From: Desulfuromonadales bacterium
GTDB lineage: Bacteria > Desulfobacterota > Desulfuromonadia > Desulfuromonadales > Syntrophotaleaceae
DNA: 64,000 bases
NCBI GenBank assembly: GCA_030154185.1
Contig: JASKKK010000009.1
Span: 1 to 64,000, forward strand
Direction of reading: 5' to 3'
Part shown: positions 50,004 through 58,657 of the stretch, piece after piece
How positions within the stretch are numbered: the first letter of the stretch is position 1
Layout of the letters: each line of letters begins with the position of its first letter
Notes under the pieces: generated by a model
What the model saw: the letters and a program-made list of their open reading frames with translations, nothing else
Told to the model about the DNA's origin: nothing
The model's database searches: none
Made by a program: the position numbers and the translations under genes

Positions 50004-50148
50004 GGCGAAGCCTTTCCATGATTAATGAACCTCTCATGTTTAGAGCATATACCGGCAATGTGAGCATTCTGTTTGGAATGTGTTTGCGCTTGACTCAAGC
50101 CTCCAAGTGGTCGATATATACTTCCCTGTGTGTCAAGCGCACTTGGGT

Positions 50149-50400
50149 TTAACGATGGACGCGCGGCCATTCCAAAACACCTTCATTTTCCGGCGCTGGC
50201 TGCCGTTCATGTCGGGCATGCATGCGTCTCTGCAGAACCGCACACTGCCGTTTGAGCCGCCGCACCTCGCGTTGCAGACGCCGACGTCGTCTGTCGTTGC
50301 GGCTGACACGATATCGGCGCAGGAGCATCCGCCAGCCGTCACAAAGCCGCTGTTTAAAATTCGGATTCGACATCATGACAAAAATCTCCATCAGGCACAC
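50149..50400 (-). CDS. Putative small Arg-rich coiled-coil protein
   Basis: MMSNPNFKQRLCDGWRMLLRRYRVSRNDRRRRRLQREVRRLKRQCAVLQRRMHARHE; follows olsF-like gene. Confidence 0.35.
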   Translation of the reverse strand: MCLMEIFVMMSNPNFKQRLCDGWRMLLRRYRVSRNDRRRRRLQREVRRLKRQCAVLQRRMHARHERQPAPENEGVLEWPRVHR

Positions 50401-52214
50401 AATGCCTCCCGTTGACCGTTTAACAGCCGCTGATAAGTAAAGAAAGCCTCGGCCCCCTCCCGCCCCAGATAGCGCTGGATGGTCTTGCGATCGGTCTGCA
50501 TCAGATCGACCAGAATCAATCCGTCGAGCACATCACTGAACTGGGGATCGAGGTTGAAAGTCAGCAGCTTGCCGCCCAGGTTCAGATAATGCCGCAACAA
50601 AACCGGTATCCCTTTCTGCTGGACTTCGATATCGGCTACCAGCGGAGCCACCTGATCCATACTGCCGCAAAAGGTCCGGGCCAGCTTGCCGCTGCAGCCG
50701 CGAATGCGGGCCTTGGCGTGAAACGGCACGCGGGGTTTTACCAGCCTGGACAACTGGGGCAAAGGCAGTTCGGCATGCAGGGTTCCGGCGATCAGGCGAC
50801 GGGACAGTTCGCTGTAATCGCGGGTTATGCTGACCGGACCGAACAGCACCCTATAACGGGGGTTTTCGACCACAAAGCGACCGATGCCTTTCCACAGCAG
50901 CAATAAAGGGGAGTAGCTTTTCTGGTATTCGGGACGCACAAAGGAGCGGCCCAACTCAAGTGCCGGACCGATAGCGTCGAAGAGGCGCCGCCGATATTTG
51001 AACAGGGTATGGGTGTAGAGTCCCTGCCTGCCGAAACGCTCCAGCAACCTGTCGCAGCAGCCGACGCGGTAGGCGCCGACCAGCTCCTGTCGTTCGCTGT
51101 GCCACAGAAACAGATGCAAGTACTCCTGATCGAAACGATCCAGGTCGAAAGACCGGCCGGTCCCCTCGCCCACCGCGCGGAACGTGACTTCGCGCAAACG
51201 GCCGATTTCCAGCAGAAGGTAAGGAATCTGGCCGGCTTCGGCCTGCCAGACCTGCAGCGGTCCGCTCTGCAACAGCATCTGCCCTGACGGCAGGCGCGCC
51301 ACCTCGCGGGCGAGCAATTCCGTCGCCTGGGCAGCGATCACCGCCGCCGGTTCATCCCCAAGAAACGATGCCGTATTTTCATCCCCCGACTCGGCGGCCC
51401 CCAAAAGATAGGTACGCAACCGCAGGTAGTCGATGCGTTCGCGATCGTCCGTACATTCCGCCAACCGCGCCCAGGGGATGGGGCGGCCTCCGCGCAACCG
51501 GACCGCACCACCCCGATGGGCCAGCAGCGCGCGCCCCAACAACAAAGTGCGCAACCGGGGATGCATCAGACCCACCAGTTGAAACAGCATGCTGTTGCGC
51601 CCCGGGATATACACGGGGATCACCGGTGCCCGGCAATGGCGAATCAGGGCCCCCACCGACGTTTGCCAGGGAGGATCGGCCACTTCGCGACGTCGCAGTT
51701 GCAGATGGGATACCTCGCCTGCGGGGAAGATCAGCAACGCCCCACCCTCGCGTACATGTCGGATGGCCTGGCGCACAGGACCGATATTGACACCGCCCCC
51801 TTGTGCACCGCTGAAAATATCAACCCCGATAAGGGCTTCGCGCAATTGCGGGAAGCCCTCCAGCAGTGTGTTGGCCAACACCTTGGCATCCGGTCGGATG
51901 CGACGCAGGGCCTCGATCATGGCCACCCCCTCGATCGCACCGAAGGGATGGTTCGCTACCACGATGGCAGGCCCCTGCCGAGGAACGCGATCAAGCCCGT
52001 GCCCCTCCGGCACGCACGCTACGTCCAGCCGCTGAAGGACCGTCCGGCAAAAATCCTCGGGCGATTCGCTCTCGGGCAATTGGCGGTAGATCTTCCGGCA
52101 TTGTCGCAAACCGAGAAGCATCCCCAGGGGATTTGCGACCAAAGTTCGAAAAATACGGCTGTTTGCCAGGGGCCAGGGTACGGCGAAAGGATCCTTCTCG
52201 ATTTTATCTTTCAT
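50391..52214 (-). CDS. Bifunctional acyltransferase (PlsC-like plus GNAT/hemolysin-like; OlsF-type)
   Basis: GPAIVVANHPFGAIEGVAMIEAL, LLIFPAGEVSHLQ; second half EYLHLFLWHSERQELVGAYRVG..SFVRPEYQKSYSPLLLLWKGIGRFV. Confidence 0.85.
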   Translation of the reverse strand: MKDKIEKDPFAVPWPLANSRIFRTLVANPLGMLLGLRQCRKIYRQLPESESPEDFCRTVLQRLDVACVPEGHGLDRVPRQGPAIVVANHPFGAIEGVAMIEALRRIRPDAKVLANTLLEGFPQLREALIGVDIFSGAQGGGVNIGPVRQAIRHVREGGALLIFPAGEVSHLQLRRREVADPPWQTSVGALIRHCRAPVIPVYIPGRNSMLFQLVGLMHPRLRTLLLGRALLAHRGGAVRLRGGRPIPWARLAECTDDRERIDYLRLRTYLLGAAESGDENTASFLGDEPAAVIAAQATELLAREVARLPSGQMLLQSGPLQVWQAEAGQIPYLLLEIGRLREVTFRAVGEGTGRSFDLDRFDQEYLHLFLWHSERQELVGAYRVGCCDRLLERFGRQGLYTHTLFKYRRRLFDAIGPALELGRSFVRPEYQKSYSPLLLLWKGIGRFVVENPRYRVLFGPVSITRDYSELSRRLIAGTLHAELPLPQLSRLVKPRVPFHAKARIRGCSGKLARTFCGSMDQVAPLVADIEVQQKGIPVLLRHYLNLGGKLLTFNLDPQFSDVLDGLILVDLMQTDRKTIQRYLGREGAEAFFTYQRLLNGQREALCA

Positions 52215-52311
52215 GCGCTTATCTCCTGCCGTCATCAATATGATCGCAGAGGAGACTAGCGGGGGGAGATTAGGGTAAGGTTATCGGCGGGTTAATTTTT
52301 GATAGGGCTTC

Positions 52312-52422
52312 GTCACTTGTCACTTGTCACTTGTCACTTGTCACTTGTCACCAGTCACCAGTCACCAGTCACCAGTCACCAGTCACCAGTCACCAGTCAC
52401 CAGTCACCAGTCACCAGTCACC
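52312..52422 (+). repeat. Heptanucleotide tandem repeat: 5x GTCACTT then 10x GTCACCA plus partial unit
   Basis: Direct count of units in sequence. Confidence 0.97.
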
Positions 52423-52555
52423 CGAGGGTGTGTTTCGCGATGCTGTTTTTCAAGAGGGTGATTTGGTAAAATGAGGTATCGTGCATGGATTGCGATACCT
52501 GGTTCCATACGGCGACAGGAACGTCTCTCCATGCTACAGGCGAAAGGGGTCGGCC

Positions 52556-53386
52556 ATGTGCCAGTTACTCGGCATGAACTGCAACGTTCCGACCGATATC
52601 TGCTTTTCCTTTACCGGTTTCCGAAAGCGCGGCGGCGTCACCGACGTTCATTCGGATGGCTGGGGCATTGCCTTTTTCGAAGGGCGAGGAGTCCGCTTGT
52701 TCGTCGATCCGCAACCGTCGGCGGAATCGGCCGTGGCAGAACTGGTACGCAGCTATCCCATCCATTCCCTCAATGTCATCGCCCATATCCGTAAGGCCAC
52801 CCAGGGAAAGACCAGCCTCGAAAACACCCATCCCTTCATGCGTGAATTGTGGGGTCGTTACTGGCTGTTCGCCCACAACGGAAACCTGCCCCAAGTCCGT
52901 CCGCGCCTCGACGGCAGCTTCGTCCCCGTCGGCAGCACCGACAGCGAGCGTATTTTCTGCTGGCTGTTGCAGAGCCTGCGGCAGCGCTTCGGCATCACCC
53001 CTCCCCCACGGCAGGAGCTTTTCCAAACCCTTGGGGTGTTGACTCTGCCTTTGGCAGGCAAAGGCATTTTTAACTATCTGCTGTCCGACGGCGACAGCCT
53101 GGTGGCTCATTGCTCTACCGAACTGAGCTACATCATTCGTCAGGCGCCGTTCGCGGAGGCGCATCTCAAGGATGAGGATCTCAGCATCGATTTCCGGCAG
53201 GTAACGACCCCAGACGACCGGGTAGCGGTCATCGCGACTCAGCCATTGACCGACAACGAACCCTGGGTCAACATGCGTCCCGGCACCTTGTGGATGTTCC
53301 ACAACGGCGAGGTTATCGCCCAGCAGAACACGGCTCCAAGCCCCGTCAAGTCGCTGGCCGACGGGGTCGATGCAACACAAACCTGA
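52556..53386 (+). CDS. Class II glutamine amidotransferase (YafJ-like)
   Basis: [72 protein letters not shown]. Confidence 0.92.
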   Translation: MCQLLGMNCNVPTDICFSFTGFRKRGGVTDVHSDGWGIAFFEGRGVRLFVDPQPSAESAVAELVRSYPIHSLNVIAHIRKATQGKTSLENTHPFMRELWGRYWLFAHNGNLPQVRPRLDGSFVPVGSTDSERIFCWLLQSLRQRFGITPPPRQELFQTLGVLTLPLAGKGIFNYLLSDGDSLVAHCSTELSYIIRQAPFAEAHLKDEDLSIDFRQVTTPDDRVAVIATQPLTDNEPWVNMRPGTLWMFHNGEVIAQQNTAPSPVKSLADGVDATQT

Positions 53387-53510
53387 TTTTTCCTGTTCAA
53401 AATGTCCCGAAACCCAACAAACCTGTTGCAAATTATTTAAACTTGCTTCATATACAGGCTCTTTTTGCTTCAGCACCGTCCACATACCGCCGTCGGCACA
53501 AGGATCTCCT

Positions 53511-53963
53511 ATGAAAACCCCCATCGGCTGGCGTGAATGGCTGGCCTTGCCCGAGCTTGGCGTTCCCGCCATTAAAGCCAAGATCGACACCGGAGCTCGT
53601 ACCTCGTCCCTGCATGCCTGGTTTATCGAGCCTTTTGAAAAAAAAGGTCTGAGCCATGTACGTTTCGGACTGCATCCCCTGCAACGTCGTACAGATATTG
53701 CGATAGTGTGCGAAGCCCCCGTCACGGATCGGAGAATCGTCACCGACAGCGGAGGGCATCGGGAGATGCGTTATATCATCGAAACCACGGTATGCCTGGG
53801 CGAACATTCCTGGCCTGTTGAAGTCACCCTGACCGACCGCACAACCATGCGATTTCGTATGCTGTTGGGCCGAACCGCCATGGCCGGACGGTTGCTTGTC
53901 GATCCTGCAGCATCGTACCTGGCGGGACGCCATCTGCCTAAACACTACGACCAGGAAGTATGA
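53511..53963 (+). CDS. RimK-associated retropepsin-like protease/ATP-dependent zinc protease (RimB-like)
   Basis: [56 protein letters not shown]; overlaps rimK start. Confidence 0.85.
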   Translation: MKTPIGWREWLALPELGVPAIKAKIDTGARTSSLHAWFIEPFEKKGLSHVRFGLHPLQRRTDIAIVCEAPVTDRRIVTDSGGHREMRYIIETTVCLGEHSWPVEVTLTDRTTMRFRMLLGRTAMAGRLLVDPAASYLAGRHLPKHYDQEV

Positions 53964-53965
53964 CA

Positions 53966-54871
53966 ATGAAAATCGGCATCTTATCGCGCGACCCCGAGCT
54001 CTATTCGACCCGTAAACTCTACGAGGCAGCCATTATCCGCGGACACCAGGCCAGAATCATCGACCCGCTGCTCTGCTATATGACCATCGCCTCCCCGCGG
54101 CCGACCATCCACTATAAAGGCGATGAACTCGCAGGTTTCGATGCCATCATCCCCCGCATCGGCGCCTCCATAACTTTCTACGGTACAGCAGTGGTGCGGC
54201 AATTCGAAATGATGCATGTCTATAGCGTCAACGAGTCCGTCGCCATCAGCCGTTCGCGCGACAAGTTGCGCAGCCTGCAACTGCTGTCCCGCGAAGGCAT
54301 CGGTCTGCCGGTCACCGGGTTTGCCCATTCGACCCAATACACCCGGGATCTGATCGCCCGGGTCGGCGGCGCTCCGCTGGTGGTAAAACTGCTGGAGGGA
54401 ACCCAGGGGATCGGGGTGGTGCTGACCGAGACGCAAAAGGCCGCCGAGAGTGTCATCGAAGCATTCAAGGGATTAAAGGAACAGATTCTGGTGCAGGAAT
54501 TCATCCAGGAAGCGAACGGTGCCGATATCCGCTGTCTGGTGGTCGGCAGCAAGGTCGTGGCCGCCATGAAACGCCAGGGGGCCGAAGGTGAATTCCGTTC
54601 CAACATCCACCGGGGGGGCAGCGCCACCGTGGTCAGTCTCACAGCGGAAGAAAGAACGACCGCTGTAAGGGCAGCACGCATCATGGGACTGAACGTGGCC
54701 GGCGTCGACATCCTTCAATCCAGTCGCGGTCCTATTGTGATGGAGGTCAATTCCTCGCCGGGACTCAAGGGTATCGAAGAAGCCACCGGCAAGGATGTGG
54801 CTGACGAAATCATCCGCTTTATCGAAAAACATACCAGACCAGGCAAGACCAGAACCCGCGGCAGGGGCTGA
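53966..54871 (+). CDS. rimK: RimK-family ATP-grasp ligase (S6 glutamate ligase)
   Basis: [69 protein letters not shown]. Confidence 0.93.
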   Translation: MKIGILSRDPELYSTRKLYEAAIIRGHQARIIDPLLCYMTIASPRPTIHYKGDELAGFDAIIPRIGASITFYGTAVVRQFEMMHVYSVNESVAISRSRDKLRSLQLLSREGIGLPVTGFAHSTQYTRDLIARVGGAPLVVKLLEGTQGIGVVLTETQKAAESVIEAFKGLKEQILVQEFIQEANGADIRCLVVGSKVVAAMKRQGAEGEFRSNIHRGGSATVVSLTAEERTTAVRAARIMGLNVAGVDILQSSRGPIVMEVNSSPGLKGIEEATGKDVADEIIRFIEKHTRPGKTRTRGRG

Positions 54872-55031
54872 AAACAGCCAGCCAAAAGTTCGACCATGAA
54901 AGGCCTTCCGAATATCCAGGGGTAGTGTCGAGCTTTCCCCTTCCGAAAAGACTTCAAATATCCGTAAATTAATGATAGGTAAAGAAGCTGACCTTATCTT
55001 CCACCATCATCTGAAAGGAGCTTTTATTATC

Positions 55032-55394
55032 ATGAAATCACCTGTCATTTATCTGGCCCTGTTATTTCTCGCTATTTCGGTCACGGCTGTATGCGCCGGC
55101 AGCATGCCCGATTACAAATGCCGCGAGCAGGCTTCGCGCTGTGAAAAACGCTGCGATGACAAAATGGAAGAAGCGCATGAAGACGCGATCAATTTCGGAT
55201 TCATCGGCGCCTCGAACACCTATCAGAAATGCCTGGACCGTTGCCGTGAAATGGAGCAGCGCTGCAATGATCGCCAGAGAGAAACCACACGGTGTGCCGA
55301 AACCTACATGAGTTGCATCGAAAGAGCGGCAGGCGACAAGGATGCCGTGGAAAGCTGCCGTGAAGGGTATCGACAGTGCAAAAGAGACATTTGA
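55032..55394 (+). CDS. Secreted cysteine-rich protein, uncharacterised
   Basis: Signal peptide MKSPVIYLALLFLAISVTAVCAG; 10 Cys in mature region in paired CxnC spacing. Confidence 0.7.
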   Translation: MKSPVIYLALLFLAISVTAVCAGSMPDYKCREQASRCEKRCDDKMEEAHEDAINFGFIGASNTYQKCLDRCREMEQRCNDRQRETTRCAETYMSCIERAAGDKDAVESCREGYRQCKRDI

Positions 55395-55528
55395 GACTTT
55401 AGGCGGTATGACATCCGGCAGCTTTCGAAACAAAGCTGCCGGATGTCTTTTTACTCTATCGCCTGACAGGTTTTCTGAACAGGACCGACTTGAAACGACC
55501 GGCAATGGATAGCGAGCAAGGAAACTTC

Positions 55529-55942
55529 ATGAAATATCTCCTGATCCCGACAATCTTCATTGCCCTGCTGGCATGCGCTGCCTGTGCCAAACAAGGGCCG
55601 CACCTTCAGGAAACGCCCTCTCCCCTTGAATTCCAGCGGGCCGACCGGAACCGGGACCGCACCCTCTCCAGGGGCGACTGGACCTATGTACTGCATATCC
55701 GGAATCCCGGCACCCGCAGCGAAGGTTCGGAAGGGCATCTGTTCTACCGAGGAGAGGAAATCGGAATGCCCGAGAATCTGCGGGATTACTACGAAACGCC
55801 GCTGGGCATATTGCGCCATACCGGCATAAATCCCGGGCAGGAGCGGTATCTCTGGGACGACACCGGCTGGATGCTGCAACCTGGGAATGATCCCGGTCAG
55901 GACGGCAGAGCCCTGGCCTGGCCGCAAACCGATGCCGACTGA
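55529..55942 (+). CDS. Putative lipoprotein, uncharacterised
   Basis: MKYLLIPTIFIALLACAACAKQ lipobox-like N-terminus. Confidence 0.6.
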   Translation: MKYLLIPTIFIALLACAACAKQGPHLQETPSPLEFQRADRNRDRTLSRGDWTYVLHIRNPGTRSEGSEGHLFYRGEEIGMPENLRDYYETPLGILRHTGINPGQERYLWDDTGWMLQPGNDPGQDGRALAWPQTDAD

Positions 55943-55957
55943 AAAGCAGGAATCGCC

Positions 55958-56284
55958 ATGAAAGACAAAGGCCCGCCAATCCCCGCCGAACGATCCGCGA
56001 CCCTGCGCCAACAGATGATGGAGCTGCTTACGCAACAGCCCATGACGGCGCGGGAGATCTCCATGGCCCTCGGCATCAGTGAAAAACAGGTTTTTCCGCA
56101 CCTGGAGCATATCCAGCAGAGCCTGCATCGACAAAACCGCGCTCTGCACATCACCCCGCCGGTCTGCCGACACTGCGGTTTCGCCTTCACCAAGCGCGAA
56201 CGCCTGAAAAAACCGGGCAAATGCCCCGCATGCCGCTGCGAATCCATCGAGGAACCGGTTTTTTCCCTGCTGCCTGAGTGCTGA
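55958..56284 (+). CDS. HTH plus zinc-ribbon predicted transcriptional regulator
   Basis: PMTAREISMALGISEKQVFPHLEHIQQSL; CRHCGF..CPACRC. Confidence 0.8.
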   Translation: MKDKGPPIPAERSATLRQQMMELLTQQPMTAREISMALGISEKQVFPHLEHIQQSLHRQNRALHITPPVCRHCGFAFTKRERLKKPGKCPACRCESIEEPVFSLLPEC

Positions 56285-56287
56285 AGG

Positions 56288-56515
56288 CTAAAACTGACGC
56301 AGCGGGTCGAACAGGTACTCCAGACCATTGACCTTGATCTCGTGGACCGCACGCAGCAGCCGTCCCAGTTTGCCCGGCGGAAACCCCTGACCTGCGAACC
56401 AGACGACGTAAGGTTCGGGCAGATCGATAAGGCGGCTGCCTTTGTATTTGCCGAAAGGCATGCGCGTCTCGATCAGTTCCAATAATTGAGCAGGGTCGAA
56501 AACAGCTGTGTCCAC
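56288..56515 (-). CDS. DUF3820-family protein
   Basis: RMPFGKYKGSRLIDLPEPYVVWFAGQGFPPGKLGRLL; GTG start at 56515 preferred over long ORF. Confidence 0.8.
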   Translation of the reverse strand: MDTAVFDPAQLLELIETRMPFGKYKGSRLIDLPEPYVVWFAGQGFPPGKLGRLLRAVHEIKVNGLEYLFDPLRQF

Positions 56516-56643
56516 GGATCCTCCGCCGCCAGAAACAGGAGTGCCTGTTAAAGTAAAAACAGGCAGAATAACCGAAAGAAATCGGCAGAGCCGGGCCTCT
56601 TCGGTTTTTTCCCGAGGCCCGGCAGCCGGGCGCAGTATAGTCG

Positions 56644-56913
56644 ATGGAATCCGCCAGGACAAGAGCCCTCCGAAAAGTTTGGGAAAACCGTCAGCGTTTT
56701 CACCCGGGCCTGGACACAATTTTCTGTTGCATTGCATACTTTCCCCATATAGGGCATCTCGGTTCGGAGGACCTGGCGGCACTGGCATCCGTAGAGACCG
56801 GCAGAGATCTTTCGCCGCAGGATTACCGGCTCCGACTTGCAAATATTCACGGACTGCACCATATTACGGTAGAGGTTCACTCGCGCAATTATCCGGACCA
56901 AAGTGCGATCTGA
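56644..56913 (+). CDS. Hypothetical protein
   Basis: 89-aa ORF between DUF3820 and antiporter; plausible composition only. Confidence 0.4.
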   Translation: MESARTRALRKVWENRQRFHPGLDTIFCCIAYFPHIGHLGSEDLAALASVETGRDLSPQDYRLRLANIHGLHHITVEVHSRNYPDQSAI

Positions 56914-56940
56914 CAATCAAATCCATCCCAAGGCAACCTC

Positions 56941-58017
56941 ATGGACTTTTTGACCTTCATTCTGCTCCTTGCAGGCTTCGCAATCCTTATCGGCGGAGCC
57001 GAACTGCTGGTGCGCGGCGCTGCGCAACTGGCCCGCGATATGGGCATTTCTCCATTGGTGATCGGGCTGACCGTCGTATCTTTCGGCACCAGCGCTCCGG
57101 AGCTTGCCGTCAGCGTCTGCTCTGCATGGAAGGGCCAGGCGGGCCTGGCGCTGGGCAACGTCGTCGGCAGCAATATCTGCAACATTCTGCTCATTCTCGG
57201 CGTTTCGGCTCTTTTTGCGCCCCTGGTGGTCGCGCGGCAGGTCGTACGTCTTGAAGTGCCAATCATGATCGGCACGGCACTGCTGCTGATGTTGCTCAGC
57301 CTCAACGGGGGCGTGGAACGCTGGGAGGGGCTGCTGATGTTCTCCTGCGCGGTGGTGTATGTCGCCTGGACGGTAGTGCGCAGCCGCCGGGAAAATTCCC
57401 GTCAGGCGCCTCAGTGCGAGTTATCCGCCAGTCCTCGACCGAGGCGCCTGTGGCAGATTCTCCAGATCGCGGCCGGTCTGGCCATGCTCGGCCTGGGATC
57501 GCGCTGGTTGGTGGGCGGCGCCGTCAGCATCGCCGCCTTTTTCGGGGTCAGCGACATGGTCATCGGTCTTACGGTGGTGGCGATAGGCACCTCCCTGCCC
57601 GAACTGGCCACCTCGGCCCTTGCCGCCCTGCGCGGTCAACGGGACATCGCCGTCGGCAATGTCGTCGGCAGCAATATTTTCAATATCCTGGTGGTGCTCG
57701 GCCTGACCGCCGGCGTAGCACCGAACGCCATTCCTGTCCCGCAGCAGGCCCTGATGGTCGATCTGCCCATCATGCTGGCGGCCTGCCTGGCCTGCCTGCC
57801 CATTTTTCTCACCGGGCATCGCATCGCCCGCTGGGAGGGCGGTTTGTTTTTCGGCTATTTTATCGCCTATACCCTGTTCACCGTCATGGACACCATGCAC
57901 CACCCGAAAATGGGGCTGTTTGTTCAGGCCATGGTGTTTTTCTTTATTCCCCTGACCATTATCACGCTGTTGCTTTCCCTTTGGCGCGCGTGGCACCGAA
58001 GACAGTTAAGGAACTGA
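56941..58017 (+). CDS. Calcium/sodium antiporter (CaCA family, YrbG-like)
   Basis: GGAELLVRGAAQLARDMGISPLVIGLTVVSFGTSAPELAVS and second repeat GVSDMVIGLTVVAIGTSLPELATS. Confidence 0.93.
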   Translation: MDFLTFILLLAGFAILIGGAELLVRGAAQLARDMGISPLVIGLTVVSFGTSAPELAVSVCSAWKGQAGLALGNVVGSNICNILLILGVSALFAPLVVARQVVRLEVPIMIGTALLLMLLSLNGGVERWEGLLMFSCAVVYVAWTVVRSRRENSRQAPQCELSASPRPRRLWQILQIAAGLAMLGLGSRWLVGGAVSIAAFFGVSDMVIGLTVVAIGTSLPELATSALAALRGQRDIAVGNVVGSNIFNILVVLGLTAGVAPNAIPVPQQALMVDLPIMLAACLACLPIFLTGHRIARWEGGLFFGYFIAYTLFTVMDTMHHPKMGLFVQAMVFFFIPLTIITLLLSLWRAWHRRQLRN

Positions 58018-58027
58018 GTCCCACCTC

Positions 58028-58069
58028 AAAAAAAAGACCCAAGGCGATCCCTGCGATCGCCTTTTTTAT
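58028..58069 (+). terminator. Rho-independent terminator
   Basis: aaggcgatccctgcgatcgcctttttt. Confidence 0.85.
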
Positions 58070-58209
58070 ATCAGCCGATCCGGATAACCGTAACCGCCAT
58101 TAAAAAAATTGATCGGGATCAAAAAAATCCTGTTGACAAGCACCGCTCGATATATTACCTATTTAGTCATTATTACCATTTTGGTCATATTTACATGGGA
58201 GGGCAATTC

Positions 58210-58608
58210 ATGATCACCAGGGAAGCCGACTACTGCATCCGAACCATTCTGCACCTTTCCCGCCCGGAACATCGTCACCAGCCGGTCGCTGTCGATGAAC
58301 TGGCGCAGGACATGATCATCCCCGCCCCCTTTCTTCGCAAAATTCTGGCAAAGCTCATCGATGCGGGCCTCATAACCAGCCATCGTGGTCGCAATGGTGG
58401 GCTGACGCTGAAAGGCGAGCCGGAAAAAATCAGTCTGCTCGATATCCTGCGGCTGACAGACGGCAAAGGTCTGCTGCTCAACCGATGCCTGGGAACCGAC
58501 GGTATCTGCGCCCACCAGGAAACCTGCTCGGTTCACGGCGCCATGACAAAACTGCAAGACGTGATGGAAAGTCACCTGCAAGCCATCACTTTCGATCAGC
58601 TTATTTGA
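58210..58608 (+). CDS. Rrf2-family transcriptional regulator
   Basis: MITREADYCIRTILHLSRPE..MIIPAPFLRKILAKLIDAGLITSHRGRNGGLTL; Cys triad C-x-C-x-C (RCLGTDGICAHQETC). Confidence 0.92.
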   Translation: MITREADYCIRTILHLSRPEHRHQPVAVDELAQDMIIPAPFLRKILAKLIDAGLITSHRGRNGGLTLKGEPEKISLLDILRLTDGKGLLLNRCLGTDGICAHQETCSVHGAMTKLQDVMESHLQAITFDQLI

Positions 58609-58657
58609 CATTGAACTGCATCCACACAACACCTTATATACCGAATGGAGGGAACCC

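Noticed and set aside
49979-50170. 63-aa minus ORF MAARPSLNPSALDTQ...
   Set aside because: No motif or RBS support; overlaps the better 38-aa TM candidate and intergenic sequence.
52312-52422. Considered as a CRISPR array
   Set aside because: Repeat unit is 7 bp with no spacers and no cas genes nearby.
54611-54617. G7 tract in rimK as another frameshift site
   Set aside because: Reading frame continues normally through it ([11 protein letters not shown]).
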